Both the position numbers and the translations under genes were made by a program. From Phoronis australis (lineage: Eukaryota; Phoronida; Phoronidae): a stretch of 64,000 nt of DNA. Of this stretch, positions 13,570-27,900 are shown one piece after another. A model generated the notes under the pieces. That model was not told the DNA's origin. It saw nothing but the letters and a program-made list of their open reading frames with translations, and searched no databases. The DNA lies in contig NMRA01000087.1 of NCBI GenBank assembly GCA_002633005.1, positions 700,701 through 764,700 on the forward strand. Direction: 5' to 3'. Every line of letters begins with the position of its first letter. The stretch's first letter is position 1.

Positions 13570-13825
13570 CAGTGGGGCCGGATCCAGGATTTTGAGTTGG
13601 GGGAACGGCACAGGAATAACCAGAATTTCGCCACATTTACGCACCCAGGGATTCAGGGGTTTCGAATTTTTGAGTTTGAGTACCTTATTACAAAAAAAAA
13701 ACGGTAAACGGGGTTTATTCAAGGCCTATGCATTGTGCATTCGCCCCCTGAGTCCCCCTGGGTGCTCGCATATGCTAGTCAGCAATTCGCACCCCGAACT
13801 GCCAAATGGTACCCGTCCGCCACTG
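13570..13825. mobile_element. hAT-like MITE with CAG(T/G)GG..GGATCCAGG termini
   Basis: The left end CAGTGGGGCCGGATCCAGG and the right end GTCCGCCACTG form a short imperfect terminal inverted repeat. Internal phrases (GATCCAGGATTTTGAG, and TTCGCACCCC followed by CTGCCAAATGG) are shared with the elements at 25041-25196 and 28255-28409, so this is a dispersed family. No coding capacity is seen. The hAT assignment rests on the CAG..CTG ends and is tentative. Confidence 0.55.
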
Positions 13826-16222
13826 TACCGTCTTGCGCACGCGGTGAAGATTATATTTTGTCATTAAGACTACACTGGAGTTTTTTGTACCAAATCATTT
13901 TGGGAAGTTGCATCTCGGGACAAACATTGAAATAGACTGAAGTGGACGACCGAGAAGTTACCGTTTTCTCCTTATTTCCAGGAAACTGAGAGAACATAAT
14001 TCAACTGTCCGAATCAAGTTTATCAAATGTGTTTGCGAATTGTTTTAAATAGGCAAAAATTGTCTAATATACTTTGATATTTGGGGAGTCGGTTGATAGC
14101 GATTAATTTCACTGAAGTATTATCAATTCCAACAAATTTTGCCTCTCATTGTTATCTACGATTTTAGGAAACATATAGATACATAACAGTGTGTACCAGA
14201 AACCCAAAAATTCGTTGTTAATCGAAACAAAATATCATAAATAATTCCTGAAGACAGATTATTGACGGACATCGGGACTCTGACGAAGCATCTCACTTGC
14301 TGTGGGGTCCTCCCAAGACTTTCCAAATGCATTCTTATTAACGTGTATTTTGGCTCATTCCAGAGGTAGAAACTATGGTTCATGAGTTAAACTTTGGATC
14401 GTTGAAATCTTTGTTTATAATTGCCAGCAAATTTTCTAGGAATACGAACATTAAGAATTGTTTTTACAAACAATCATTGAACTCTAGTTCTAATTCCATG
14501 GCTCCATGGTTCTACAGCAAACAACTCATAGTTACGCTGCTATTCTTGTGATACTACGGGGAAAGTATTAACATTTTATAGCTATAAAGCTGTCAGGAAT
14601 GTTCGTTATGTGTAATTCATCAAAATTACATCCCTTCGATCATTTTTTGTTGTTTGAGCCGAAAGTCTCTTAAGACTCCTGTGTTACACAAATTTGTTTT
14701 GTAATTTCCAATGATTTTGGAATCTTATTCTTGCTGCCCTCGTGATTAGTTGATAGGACTGGATTTATAGAGAAGAGAAGACCTCGTGTGATTGGTTACC
14801 TCTTAATATAAAATATGGAAAAGGGTGACAATTAATTCCTTCATCGTGTGACCCTCCAAGAAATGAAGTGCCTTAACTTAAAATGTTCAGTGTACGGTAT
14901 CACATAAACAAGAAAACACAAGCAATCGATTCTATCATTGTGCCCTCTCATCTTCATCTGCTTACTAGACAGAATTATCAGCAAAAACGAAAAAACGTGG
15001 CCCCGTGGATACCATTCACACACTCCCTTAAAGGGGGATGTGCCTCTAAGAAAGAGTCTTTTTAAAAAAAAGGGATATGCGCAACAATTGATTCAGACTA
15101 TCATAAGTTCTCAACGTTTATTAAGTGATATACAGTTTCGATAAAAACGAAAAAATAGAGCGCCTGATAACTCCGGCCATTATCATTTGCCAGAGAGGGG
15201 CCCTCAGCTGAAGAAATAATACGGAACTACCAAAAACTGTCTTCTTGAATATAAAAAATCCAGTGCTCTTGAAAAGCTGTGCTTCACAAATTTTCTCGCA
15301 TGTATGAATTATTAAGTGCAGGCTTTCAAGTGCGTTTAGACGACCTATCTGCAAAAAATGGGGGCCCATAACAACAATGTCCTGCCAACTGGTAGGTGAA
15401 AAAAATGTTTTCTTGGCTGAATTTTCTCTTTTCCCCATGCTTCAGTTCACGGTCTTTCCTTTCTCGACTGCCGATGTTTTGGCGACATGCCACCCACCAT
15501 TCACTCATTTTGAGCTTGCAACAATATACACCCAACAGCCCTGCACCAAAAGCCTCATGGCAAAAGCCTTCCGCTGTCGGGACCCGAATCAAGTTGACCG
15601 AACTCTAACCCTGCCCGTTGATATTTTCTATCCTGTTCAATTGTCAACGTGTCTGTCAAGTCCAGTGGCCGTCTTTTTGCGTGAAGTGCCATTAAAGTTC
15701 ACTTATCCGTTCGACAGGCCGTCTGAAATTTCCCCGCGTTGTCGATGTTTTGAGTTGAAAAGAAAGGTTTACAGAGACTCTGTACTGACATAGTAAATAT
15801 GACATCGTTCGTTATAAAGCGCTAGTTATGATTTATAGGAATAGTGTACTGGCACCCCACGTCATAAAATTTTTCAGTTACGCACCGGGTCAACTCAGGA
15901 TGCAAGTGACCACTGAGGGACCATGACAACGACTTTTGTTGAGCGACTATGGTGTTGATAATACTGTTGATTCATTTACATTTTAATTCGCCATGATTAA
16001 ACGAAAACCGAATATGGCCTTTCAAAAATACTTTCTGATGATAAAATGCGAGAAAGCGTCTCAGAGTTCATTCATTGGGGTTAGCTCATCAAAGAACTAT
16101 TCAGTTTTGAGTACCGACGCTGCCAAAGCTCCTTTGCCTGACCACCAGGATCGCTACTGCCACGAGTGAGGAATCACAGTTGCATTAAGCTTTGACCTAC
16201 TTAACGAATTCACGCTGTTTTG

Positions 16223-16346
16223 ATTGGTTCGTTGTTCAAAGAGACGAAGTTTAAATCCCTCACAAGAAGACTTCCGGTATATTTCTTCATTTGTCAAGTC
16301 GTTTTTTCTTGTTCAGCAATCAGTTGAACAGTGATCAACTTGGAAA
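16223..16346 (+). promoter_or_regulatory. Candidate CENP-E promoter and 5' leader exon
   Basis: An inverted CCAAT box (ATTGG, 16223-16227) is followed by TTCAAA (16235-16240), the reverse complement of the CHR element TTTGAA. A good splice donor (GGAAA then GTAAGC) follows at 16346/16347. CENP-E coding exon 1 starts directly after a splice acceptor (18911-18914), so an upstream non-coding exon must exist. CCAAT plus CHR is a known arrangement for G2/M genes such as CENP-E. The exact start site is inference. Confidence 0.3.
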
Positions 16347-18915
16347 GTAAGCACATTGTTTGCTCTATAGAGCGTTTGTGACTAAAATAATTTCAAAATA
16401 TTTGCTTTCATTGTTATTGTTCGTACATTTTGTTGCTTTCATAATTGTTATACCAATGTGCAATGACTCAAATCGGGAAATCTGTAGTCCAAGCTCGAAA
16501 GATGGTTAAACGGCTGTAGGGCGTACGTGAACTTGGAATTCTGCATAATTTCAAGACTGCCTATGGTTAATCTTGTAATTAAACCATTCGTTAAAGCAGT
16601 CGGGTCATTTATTGACCAGTGTAGAAAATTTTTGTAATTGTTGGCTCCACAGTCACCCATCTTCTCGTTCTCTACTAGTCTAGACTAGAGTGTAGAACTT
16701 GTAGACTGACCACCGTCTCTAGCTGGCCAAGAAGTAGACGTTGAATCTCATATAATAGCTTAGTTCTTAGGCCAGAAGCTTTTCCTCAAATTATGCCTCA
16801 CACTGATTAAAACATCAAAGTCGCCTTGTTATATTCTAAACACTTTTTGCACATACTAGTAGTGTAGTAGTCATAGATTAACAAGGCTTAGCAGGAGGCC
16901 GTCATTCCGTCAATGTCTTTCTTCAAACTCAAACAAATACTCCCATACTTTTTCTTTAAGCAGTCCTTTATTCAATTGCCCAAATCGGCAAGTGGCCATT
17001 TTCAAAACTGCACACTCCTGGACCCTCATTGTCTCTTCTGGGGCCAGTGTTCAAGTTGTCTACAGAACTTGTGTCACAGAATGGAAGGAAAATATCGATT
17101 ATAAATGAATGGCTAATTATTGTTTGGTGTGTAATATCCCCAAGCAGTTTAAAAAAGTCAATAAAGGTTGGTTAAAATTCATGTTAGGCCTATTTTATAA
17201 ACATGTAATTTGCTTTTAATGCTGTGAAAATTTTTATCATCATAAGCACTTGATGTTTAGCTTAATTCAAAGTCGCATATGACGACTTGGCTAAAATTAC
17301 AGGTTGCTGAACAAAGTCTGAGGTCGCCAAAAATGCCATCAAAGTCTCAGGTTACCGAAATTAAATCTCCAGGACTGACAAATGCACTGTTTTCATAAAA
17401 TAAACAGAACATTTGTGAACCAAAGGTTTTAAATCTTGGAAAAGTGTCAGTAATTTTAAGTTCGAAAGTCACCATAAGCTTTTGGAATACATTTCCGAGT
17501 AATTATTGTCTCACTTTGATACTGGCTGTGGGGACTTCATGGCAGTCTGGGATTTTCCCCATTTTGCCACACACATTCTGAGGTAGCACTGAGCATGAAT
17601 ACAGTCATTTGAGTGAACTTGCCAAGTCTCCTATGCTAATCCAAGATCACGCGTATGATGATTTTGAAGTTGAATTCCAAGTTAAAGCACAGCACAACTC
17701 CAGCTTATTTCGGAATTTTTAGTTGGTTACTATTCAGGAGCACAGGCTTATTTATGAAAATACTGTGGCGGCAACTTGCTTGTAGAGCTTGATAGGTTGG
17801 TTTATTGTAGGTGGTGGTAACTTTGATATTGCCTCAATTGAGTGGCTGGTTGCAGTATTTACTTTTGCTCTCAACAAATCTCCTGTTTACCTTCTGAATC
17901 AAGGGTTTTCTATTTTAACTTGAGAAGCTCAGAATTAAAGATCTCCTTTGTTGAAACAAAGGTGGGGAAAAAACACTTACCAGTAGCAATATAACATCAG
18001 TTTAATATGAATTTCTCAATTCTGTTGTAAAGTCCATGTATAAAGTTAAGTTATTTTACGCCCTAAACTTATGTAGAACTCATAGGCAAACTAACATGTT
18101 AAAGTATATTGTTTTGTTATTTCATTTTAACACAGTATTTCAAATTCCTCACTTTTTTCGTTCCTGGGAACGGGCTTGTGACGTTTGATTTTTTTCTGTC
18201 CATGCACACGTAGCTGTAGGGCCAGAAGTCATGGTTGAAATTGATTTTGAACTGGTCAGATAATAAAGTGTTTTTTTTCATTGGTGAAATTCTGAGCCAC
18301 CTAGGCACTTGCATGGAATAAATAGCTCACTTCAGATAACTGCGCCAGACTGAAAATCGCTATCCCACTAGACGGTAATCAGGTCTTTGGTGGGCATGCA
18401 TTAAGCGCCACCTAACAGATCCCATGTAATGCGGATGGCAGGTTTCAACTTACTGGTATAAACAGTGTTTTAGCACCTTTCCTATTATAATGCCTGCAAA
18501 TATATTTTCACTGCTGTGTAGTAGAATGTACCAATGGCTTGCGAAAAAAGGCAAACATTTTGAAATATGAATGGAAGAATAAAGACGTCATGTTCCATAT
18601 TACCCACTGCGAAGAAGAATGTGCAGCCAAGCCAGTGGCTGCGGTTAATAAAGCGGGAGAATTGCGATGCTACCTGGCATCAAAAAGCTAAATTAGTGAA
18701 CATAAGCTGATGAAACAATGGCATGGCTTGACTCTGGGATTTATTGTACCCCGTTTTCAAATTAATAAACCACTTTGTAGTTGTGAATTTTTGTCTTGTC
18801 TTGTCATCGGAGGTCACTTTTGTGCTCTCATTGCTTTAGAGAGCGCCAACCTGAACAGTCCTTATTGAAAACCACTTGTAACATTGGTAAATCTTGTGTT
18901 GTTGTTATTTACAGA

Positions 18916-21900
18916 ATGTCTGACAGCATTCATGTGGCTGTCAGAGTGAGGCCCCTTATCACCAGGTAGGAGTCAACTATTTTGGAATTCTTAATGAAGC
19001 GTTCTTGTGTAGTGTTTAAATGCCTGTTAGTGATAAAACTTTAAACGTAGTTGCTTTCCATAAGAATTGACCTCTATAATTTTGAAAACTAGTGATTTCA
19101 CACAAACTAGGTGAAGTATAGACAATTAAGCTGATTCCTTCAATTCAACCATCAAGCCACTTGAGATATAAATTCTTTGAAGTGTTTCTTGAACTTGTTC
19201 ATGAGTGTGCTGATGTTTAAGTGATACATACGTTATCCAGGGAGAACAGAGCGCAGTCAGAAGTAGCGTGGAAAGTCCTGGAAGGGAGTGGGGCTATTAT
19301 GCAAGCTGATGGCAGTGGACAGCCTTACACATTTGGTATCAAGTTTTGTGTTAAATATAAATACTCCTATATATGAATGATTACTATAAATACTCAGTGT
19401 ATCATTGACTTGTAGCCTCTCAGAAGCTTGAAACACGTTTCACATCCATGGTTTATTTTTGAATGAAGATCCAGGACTTACTGAGTCATGCTATGGGTCA
19501 TTCTACTTTACAATGCCGCAATATTAAAGGATATGTGCTGACTCCAATACCAAAAAATTTGCATCAATTGGTCTATGATGGATAACTGATTCTAACGAGG
19601 ATTTTAAGGTGACAAAAGGGTGTCAATCACTGACACATGTTAGCAGACAGAACATCTACATTGGTGCTATCAATTTAAAATGCTTTCTTTTTTGATACAG
19701 TTACATGTTCTGTGTGCAAGTGTTTTTTTTTTTTCTTTCAGATCATGTATTTGACATGTCCAACTCTAACACTGATGTCTATGACAATGTTGCTGCACCT
19801 ATAATTAATGGAGCCATGGAGGGATTCAATGGTAAGAACACAATTTGCTGTGTTTTGACTAATAATTGTGACAACTGTCTTAAACCTTACTATGAATAGC
19901 TCTGCATATTGCAGTCTTGGAATATTCCCCAAGCCCATGATATGTTCAAATCAGTTATAAGCCCACATACGGTCACTAAAACAAACTTGATTCACACCAC
20001 TTGGTATGAGATTGCTCATTAGTCAAATTAGAAGTGATTTTTTGGCTTGGAAAGATTACTGCTCTAGAGCAGTCTTCAAATGGCAAATCATAAGAAAGAA
20101 TAAACTGACAGTTTTTTCCAAACCTTTAAAGCATATCTCATCTGAGTTGAGATCCTGGTGATACCTGTTAAGTAGCAGTCTGAATCAAAAATTATTTTGT
20201 GACAGTACTCTTGTTTGTGGATGTATGACTATCCCATCAAGTTTCAAACGTTATTTCTATTTGTGGTGTTTCAGGCACCATCTTTGCCTACGGCCAGACA
20301 TCGTCTGGTAAAACACATACCATGATGGGAACAGCAAAAGAACCTGGAGTTGTCCCCCGTGCCGTACAGGACATTTTTGATAATATTGAATTGGTGAGTA
20401 AAGTTGATTGAACCTAGTCTAAAATGTTATTTGTCATTGTGTGTTGTTTGTACATTACAATTTAGCCATGCTTTTGTTTGCCAACCTTTAGATTTTTGCC
20501 CTTTCAGTATAAATTCTGTTCATCTTGGCTATGTAAGACAAAGTGCTACCATGGCTTAGTGGACTTAAAATATTTTTTACTGCAAGAAATTATTCATAAA
20601 CTGTATACCATGTAGTACTGAAATCTGATTTTGGCAGAGCAATTTGCATTAAAAATGCTGCTTCAAGCAATATGGATTGTCACCACATCACTCTGTTTTT
20701 GCATGTAATTTTGTGATTTTTTTTCAGATGAGCAACAGGGAATTTCTGTTTCGTGTTTCGTACATGGAGATATACAACGAAAATATCTCTGACTTGCTTA
20801 ACTCTGAGAAAAGATCTCTGAGGATCCATGAAGATTCTGTAAGTAGAGGGTAGTTGTCTTGACTTTAACAACCCAAAATATGAAGCCTCATTTTGAAGTC
20901 GAAGACTCGACTCAAGGATGGTGAAATTAACCAAGGTGCATCACGTTTAGAAGACATTGTTGGCAACTTGGTGTTATTTGAAATTGTTATCCAACAATTC
21001 TTTGTTTCATGAAAAGTTTGGTGCTATGCTCTCGCTTCACCATTATCAAATAAAAAGTTTAGTCGTGTAATTTTTAACACATCACTGCCCACAAATAATG
21101 TGTTCAATTTTTCTCAGTGCGTATCAGTTTTGGGTATATTCTCGGATATTCTATTCTATTCTTTTGCAAAAGTGAGCTCCCGATTGTTTTCCAGAAATGG
21201 TTATGCGGAGCATAAAACCAAATTTCTGTCTTAAGTCTCAGATCACTTTTCACAAAACAGACCTCAGGTGTCCTCTGTGTTCTGAAAAGCTAAGCCTTCC
21301 TTCTTTCAATTAATTTCAAACATTGGAAACGCTTCACTTTATTTGAATATTTTATACCGATCTATATCTGTCCCACAGTTGTGCTATTGAAAAACGTGCC
21401 AGCTCTGATGTTTGTTGTCTTACTTTCCCTGAAAACCTTGTTTCTGGATGATTGTCTTAATGTTATGTTGGGCCTTATTGAGAAATGTCAGTTCAAAGTC
21501 AGTTATCAGAAAAAAGTAGTATATATTTTTTAAAAAATAGCAATCAAGGTTTTGAAAATACGCTTGATACTTGCGCTAACTTGGCCACCTTTTAACAAAG
21601 TTATGTTCAAAGAACAACAACCACTTTAGTAGTTGATTTTAATTAAATCTTTTTAAATGAAAATTTGTTGCCAATTCTTTCAAATATGTTGTCAGGAATT
21701 TTTGATTATTCATTTAGTTTGGTTTCTATGCCAAATTAACCAGAAAAACAAAAGTATTATTGTAAAAAAACAACAGTTATATTGGTCTAGTACATTTAAA
21801 AATCATATTAGCATAAAAATTGAAAATTGGAAAAAAGTTTCAGTGAAGTCCACACAGCCATTTTCGAGAACTCTTGTTCCTAAGTTCAAAATCAGTTGAT

Positions 21901-24900
21901 TTGCCAAATCCGAAAATGTTGGGTGTCGTAAAGAATCAAGGTTTTGCTTTAATAATTATTCAATGAAAACTTGTTGTTGGTCAAACAACCTATACATGCC
22001 TCAAACGTTTTCATTATTTCAACATTCATTTGCAATGTCAACTGACTTTCCAGTGCGTAATCAATTTAATTATCTCTAAAATATTTTTTCTTGAAGGAAA
22101 AGCACGTGTATGTGAGTGGACTGACTGAGGAGGTTGTGAACTCGGCTGAAGCCATCTATACTTTGATGAAGAAAGGAGATGGTAGGTTAAGATCACTCAC
22201 CACTAGTAATTATCCAGAGGTTTACATGTCTTACTTGTACTTTAAAACCTGGCAAATAAGGCCATAGCCTTATATGGCCTTACATTCAAGTATGGCTTGA
22301 TATTTGAATGTAAGTCCTTGGCCTTTTATTAAGGATCATTTGCATTCTGGCATGAACAAAGCATTAATTCAAAAATAAAATTTGCAACATTTGTATTATT
22401 TGTTCAACTTTTCCATGGAATAGTTTTATCCATCCAATGTTCTCTTACCTTTGATAGTAATTAACATTTTGGTCATATTTGATTGTCAGAAAACACAAGT
22501 TATACAATATTGCTCTTACATCCATTGCATTTGTAAATGTTTCCCTTTAATATAAGAATGTGGCCTTATATGCCAGGTGTGTAGTAGTGTTCAAATCTGA
22601 GCAACGCCATCTTTGAAAACCTGTGTTTAGTTCATGTTTTCATTTGTTCATTTTTAATGTGGCGAGTGAGTAATCTTAATTACACATGATAAAACCATGG
22701 AATTCATAAATTGCTTCAGCGGAAAAAATCCCCACTATCTTGATTTACTTGATTATGAAATTTGCTATTGATGTTCGACCCAGTTAGCCCTGTGGGACTG
22801 TAATATTCTGTCTCTTCTTGCGAAGCTCAGCAATACCTTAATAAATGTTTGCATTTATACCAGTGAAATGTCTAGTTCAAAAGTATTGTGGCTTTAAGGT
22901 TTTCGAAATTGGTATTACATTCTCTTCACCTATCTGTTATTTTTCTGAACCTATAAATGTGTTTATGACTACTGAATATTTAATGGTCTGGCATTTTTTA
23001 AAAGCTCCCATGGATATCGTGAAAATTGGATATGTTGTGAACCATTTTCTATGGCACTGACTTTGTTCACTGCATTGAATGTGCTAGGGCCACTTGTTGT
23101 TTTCGCCCACTTGATGAGTGATCTTTTGTACATTGGAGCAATTTACATGACTACATATCATGTGTGTTTCAGCTCAAAGAAGAGTTGGTGAAACTAACAT
23201 GAATGAGAGGAGCTCTAGGTCTCATACAATTTTTAGAGTGGTACGTATTGATGACTACACGTGTCTGTGTGTTTTGTTTCAATGACATGATAGCCCAAGT
23301 CTCATTGACAGCCATAATTCTGTTTTTATACGTCTTCAACGTCTGCTTTAATGTTTTGGTTTATTTGTTTTAGTTATTGGGTGAAAACTGTATGTAACAT
23401 TTCATGATCGTTTGTTCAAGTTCTTTCCTACTTGAATGTACAGTTGTTAAACAAATGTATAAGATGAACCATGTTGTTTCAGATCATAGAAAGTCGAGAG
23501 CGGTGCTCAGACAGTCGTAAGTCCAACGACGGAGCTGTTAATGTGTCACATTTGGTAAGGTTTATGACATGACCATTCGTAACTGGATGTTGCTGATTTT
23601 AGATGTGAATCGACAGATAATGAGAAATAATTGTTTTAATCTCATATGTTCATTTGTTAGAAAACTATTGAACGGTTAATAAACATTTACATTAGGACTC
23701 AGACCTGTCACAAGAATGATACAAAACTGCTGCATAAAAACAAACAATTGTTGTAATAGTAGTCAATGTATATAATTTGGCTTTGTGTTGCAGAACCTGG
23801 TTGATCTTGCGGGCTCGGAGCGTGCAAGTCAGACGGGTGCTACAGGAGAGAGGCTGAAAGAGGGTTGTTCTATCAACAGGAGTCTCTTCATGCTGGGTCA
23901 TGTGATCAGTAAACTGAGCGAGGGCGAGTAAGTCACGTTGTATTCACAGTAGGCGCACTATTCTACCCTTCTGTGTTAAGCTCCACGTTTGACTTAACAT
24001 TCAGTCCTAAAATTTCCAGATTTTTGCTTTTTTTGAAACGCCTATGCAAAGCTTAACGAATTTTAGTGTAACAAACCGTCACAAGTTTCACCAACACCTT
24101 GCCTTATTCTTGTGGGAAAATTCACATACTCTTTATAGTTTGCCAAATGATATAAATGTGGCTCTCTCTGTGTTTACGGGGCTGTTTGGATAAATGCCCC
24201 CCCCCCTTCCAACTTCTGAAAAAGTTGTATAAGAATTGTTATATCAATGATATTGCCAGGCTAAATCAACATTTTAAGTCAAACAATTCAAAACTGGTTT
24301 TAGTTCATGCATTTTGGCGTATGGTGTTGTATTTAGAGTTCTATTGTCATGTGCAGTAATGAAGCAGTCATACTGCTGATTAATAACGTTTAACTAATGC
24401 TGTTTTAGATTATAAGTAGAAGACCTGGATGATGAGAACCATTACTTATTTCAGTGAAGTGTGGAAATATGATGCGAATATTTTGTCCGGTCAACACGCC
24501 ATGTTTTTGGTCACATCACGGTCAGGGACAGAAATCTTTTCCTTAGGTCTTGTGATGTGACCAAAAAGATGGGGTGCTGACTGGACAAAATATTTGCAAA
24601 ATAGTAATATTGTTAGTAATTTGACAATATTGCTGACACAACATACAGCACATTGGCCTAGCCTGAATGTAATGATTGTCGGCCTTTCCCATTGTGTGTC
24701 TGTTTTTGATTCTGTTACAGCCAGTTTGTGAACTTCCGTGACTCCAAGCTGACTCGCATTCTTCAGAACTCTCTCGGTGGCAACTCCAAGACGGCCATTA
24801 TCTGTACAGTCACTCCGGCATCCATTGACGACACTCTGTCTACACTGAAGGTTTGTGACCTATCCCGATAATTTCAAATTATGACTACAGATGCCTGTTG

Positions 24901-27900
24901 CAAAACCCTTTGCAGTGGTACTCACTTTCGTAAGCAGACGTCCTGGGTGACACAAATGCCATATGTCTTCTTACTCTGTATTCTCTGTTCTGAATGTGTT
25001 GTGGAGTTACTTGTTTTTTTCTGTTTGGTGTTATATTTAGCAGGGGCGGATCCAGGATTTTGAGAAGGGGGGACAGGGCAGAGTATTAGCCAGGATTTTG
25101 CCTGTCAGACATTCGCACCCCTGTACTTCCAAATGGAATCTGGGAGAATTTTGGGGAGGCCATGGCTGTCTTGGCCCCCCTCTAAATCTGCCACTGCATA
25201 GTATTAAAGGAAATAGTCCTCCTATCATTATTACTCACGTTACTCTGCTCTGTGTGGGAGTTAAAAGAAGTCTGATGTCTCTTGTGATGCATCAGATGTG
25301 CACAGGTCTCATGGTTAGGTCCATTGCACGAAATACCTGAGCTAAAATTCACAAGAACCCTATTATTGATCAACAGGTTCTTCATGAAAGAAGTTTTCAA
25401 GTGTTCCTGTCTATTTTAAGAAAATTGACAGACTTCTTTTTGTTGCTATGCAATACATGTTGGAGGCATCTAATGGTGCCATCCAGTTGCTTGTTCTTGA
25501 GCCTATAAAAAGCTGGGAAAGACTCTAACAGGCATTTAGGCCACCCATATCCCCCGTGATGTGTCTGCGTCAGGCTAGGTTACAGTGACCTGTTAAAATT
25601 TGAATGTCTTATGCCCAATGTGTCTAGACCCAAAGAGTTTTCTGAACCTTTTGATTTGATCACATTGGAAGAGTGTGAGAGTGATATGTAGTAGGTATCA
25701 CTACTGTTCAAATTCCTTTTCACAATCCTCTGTTCTGTGTAAGAGTTATACATAGTAGGGAGATAACCGTGGTATCACCGTCGTTCATGTTCCTTTGTGA
25801 CCCACCACCACAAAACGAGTCTTAAGTCGGGATTTGTAATTTTTTTAATTGTTATTTTTTCTGAAAATACAGTGTTTTCTGATCATTTTGAGGTATGAAA
25901 CATGTCCTTATCTTCACAAATGACCAAGTTATTGCCAATTCTAGCCGGGGAAAGCGAAAATTTAGAGCTTTCAAAAGTCAAGGAAAATGGCCGACAAAAA
26001 GTGCCGATAGTGTCTTTAAAATTTCCCTAGCAACCTGCAGTTGAATGCTACATTTCAGACTTATTAGTATACACAACATAAACAAATAATAAAAGGAATC
26101 AAAAATTAGATAGAATATAGACCTTATTGTGTAATCTCAGCCAAAAACGAGTGATATTTATGTTGGGTTGCCGCAACTGGGTCAATAAATTTCCCAGCTA
26201 ATGTATACAGGGTCAGTCCACTTGTGGCAGGAGGGGTTACCGCAAGTAAAACAAGAAGTTAAAGTGTATTTTGGAGAAGTTTAATAAAATGAAGTCTTGT
26301 AGATTACAAAATATACGTTCCTGGCTGATTTTTGTTCAAAATAATTCAAAATTTTACGGTAGTGTGAATAATTTTGAAAAAAATGACAATCACTCATCCC
26401 TATCCAAATCCACTGACACTGACTGAAGAGCAACAATTTCCTCGACTTCTCACCGAGTGATTCAGCCCTATCGAAGATTGTTCAGTCTTGCAGTAATATT
26501 CAGCTGCTTGCACCCCGATCGACTGGCTTTGCAGATACAAGACATTGTTGTGCGATTAAGGGCTGTTCCAGCAAAATCTGTATGGGAGGGGGGGAAGGCA
26601 CTTTTATTTCGTACCCACCGCCCATAATTTTCATTTATTTCTCCAACCCATGACCCATAATTTTTTAATTATTTTTAATAGGTTAAAATATAAAATCCAA
26701 CACTTGCAAACAAATTGCCTCCAGGAGGACCTGTTAAGAACTTAGATGATTGACAGACCAGAACCAATANCATGACCATTCGTAACTGGATGTTGCTGAT
26801 TTTAGATGTGAATCGACAGATAATGAGAAATAATTGTTTTAATCTCATATGTTCATTTTTTAGAAAACTATTGAACGGTTAATGAACATTTACATTAGGA
26901 CTCAGACCTGTCACAAGAATGATACAAAACTGCTGCATAAAAACAAACAATTGATGTAATAGTAGTCAATGTATATAATTTGGCTTTGTGTTGCAGAACC
27001 TGGTTGATCTTGCGGGCTCGGAGCGTGCGAGTCAGACGGGTGCTACAGGAGAGAGGCTGAAAGAGGGTTGTTCTATCAACAGGAGTCTCTTCATGCTGGG
27101 TCATGTGATCAGTAAACTGAGCGAGGGCGAGTAAGTCAAGTTGTATTCACAGTAGGCGCACTATTCTACCTTTCTGTGTTAAACTCCTCGTTTGACTTAA
27201 CATTCAGTCCTAAAATTTCCAGATTTTTGCTTTTTTTGAAACGTCTATGCACAGCTTAACGAATTTTAGCGTAGCAAACCGTCACAAGTTTTACCAACAC
27301 CTTGCCTTATTCTTGTGGGAAATTCACATACTCTTTATAGTTTGCCAAATGATATAAATGTGGCTCTCTCTGTGTTTACGGGGCTGTTTGGATAAATGCC
27401 CCCCCTTCCAACTTCTGAAAAAGTTGTATAAGAATTGTTTTATCAATGATATTGCCAGGCTAAGTCAACATTTTAAGTCAAACAATTCAAAACTGGTTTT
27501 AGTTGGTGCATTTTGGCGTATGGTATTGTATTTAGAGTTCTACTGTCATGTGCAATAATGAAACGGTCATACTGCTTATTAATAAAGTTTAACTAATGCT
27601 GTTTTAGATTATAAGTAGAACACCTGGAAGATGAGTACCATTATTAATTTCAGTGAAGTGTGGAAATATGTTGCAAACATTTTGTCCCGTCAGCACGCCA
27701 TGTTTTTGGTCACATCACAGTCGGGGACAGAAATCTTTTCCCTAGGTCTTGTGATGTGACCAAAAAGATGGCATACTGACTGGACAAAATGTTTGCAAAA
27801 TAGTAATATTATTAGTAATTTGACAATATTGCTGACACAGTATGCAGCACATTGGCCTGAATCTGAATGTAATGATTGTCGGCCTTTCCCATTGTCTGTC

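Larger units (their letters stand above)
13251..18915. other. Divergent intergenic region and 5' regions of RASSF and CENP-E
   Basis: This 5.7-kb stretch separates the RASSF start codon (minus strand) from the CENP-E start codon (plus strand). It must contain both promoters and any non-coding first exons. I find no coding gene. The longest open frame, 15377-15793 plus strand, has no recognisable domain. A MITE-like element lies at 13570-13825, and a plausible CENP-E promoter and leader at 16223-16346. Confidence 0.6.
23568..25798. repeat. Direct repeat, copy 1 (spans CENP-E exons 9 and 10)
   Basis: This block matches 26771-29009 almost base for base through exons and introns, with scattered substitutions and small indels such as the C-run length at 24188. 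It carries exons 9 (23794-23927) and 10 (24721-24850). Similarity stops at 25798, nine bases before the point where copy 2 enters exon 11. Confidence 0.95.

Noticed and set aside
15377-15793. 138-codon plus-strand open frame, with overlapping open frames on the minus strand
   Set aside because: No recognisable domain, no matching splice context and no codon pattern like the neighbouring genes; overlapping frames of similar length on the other strand suggest chance.
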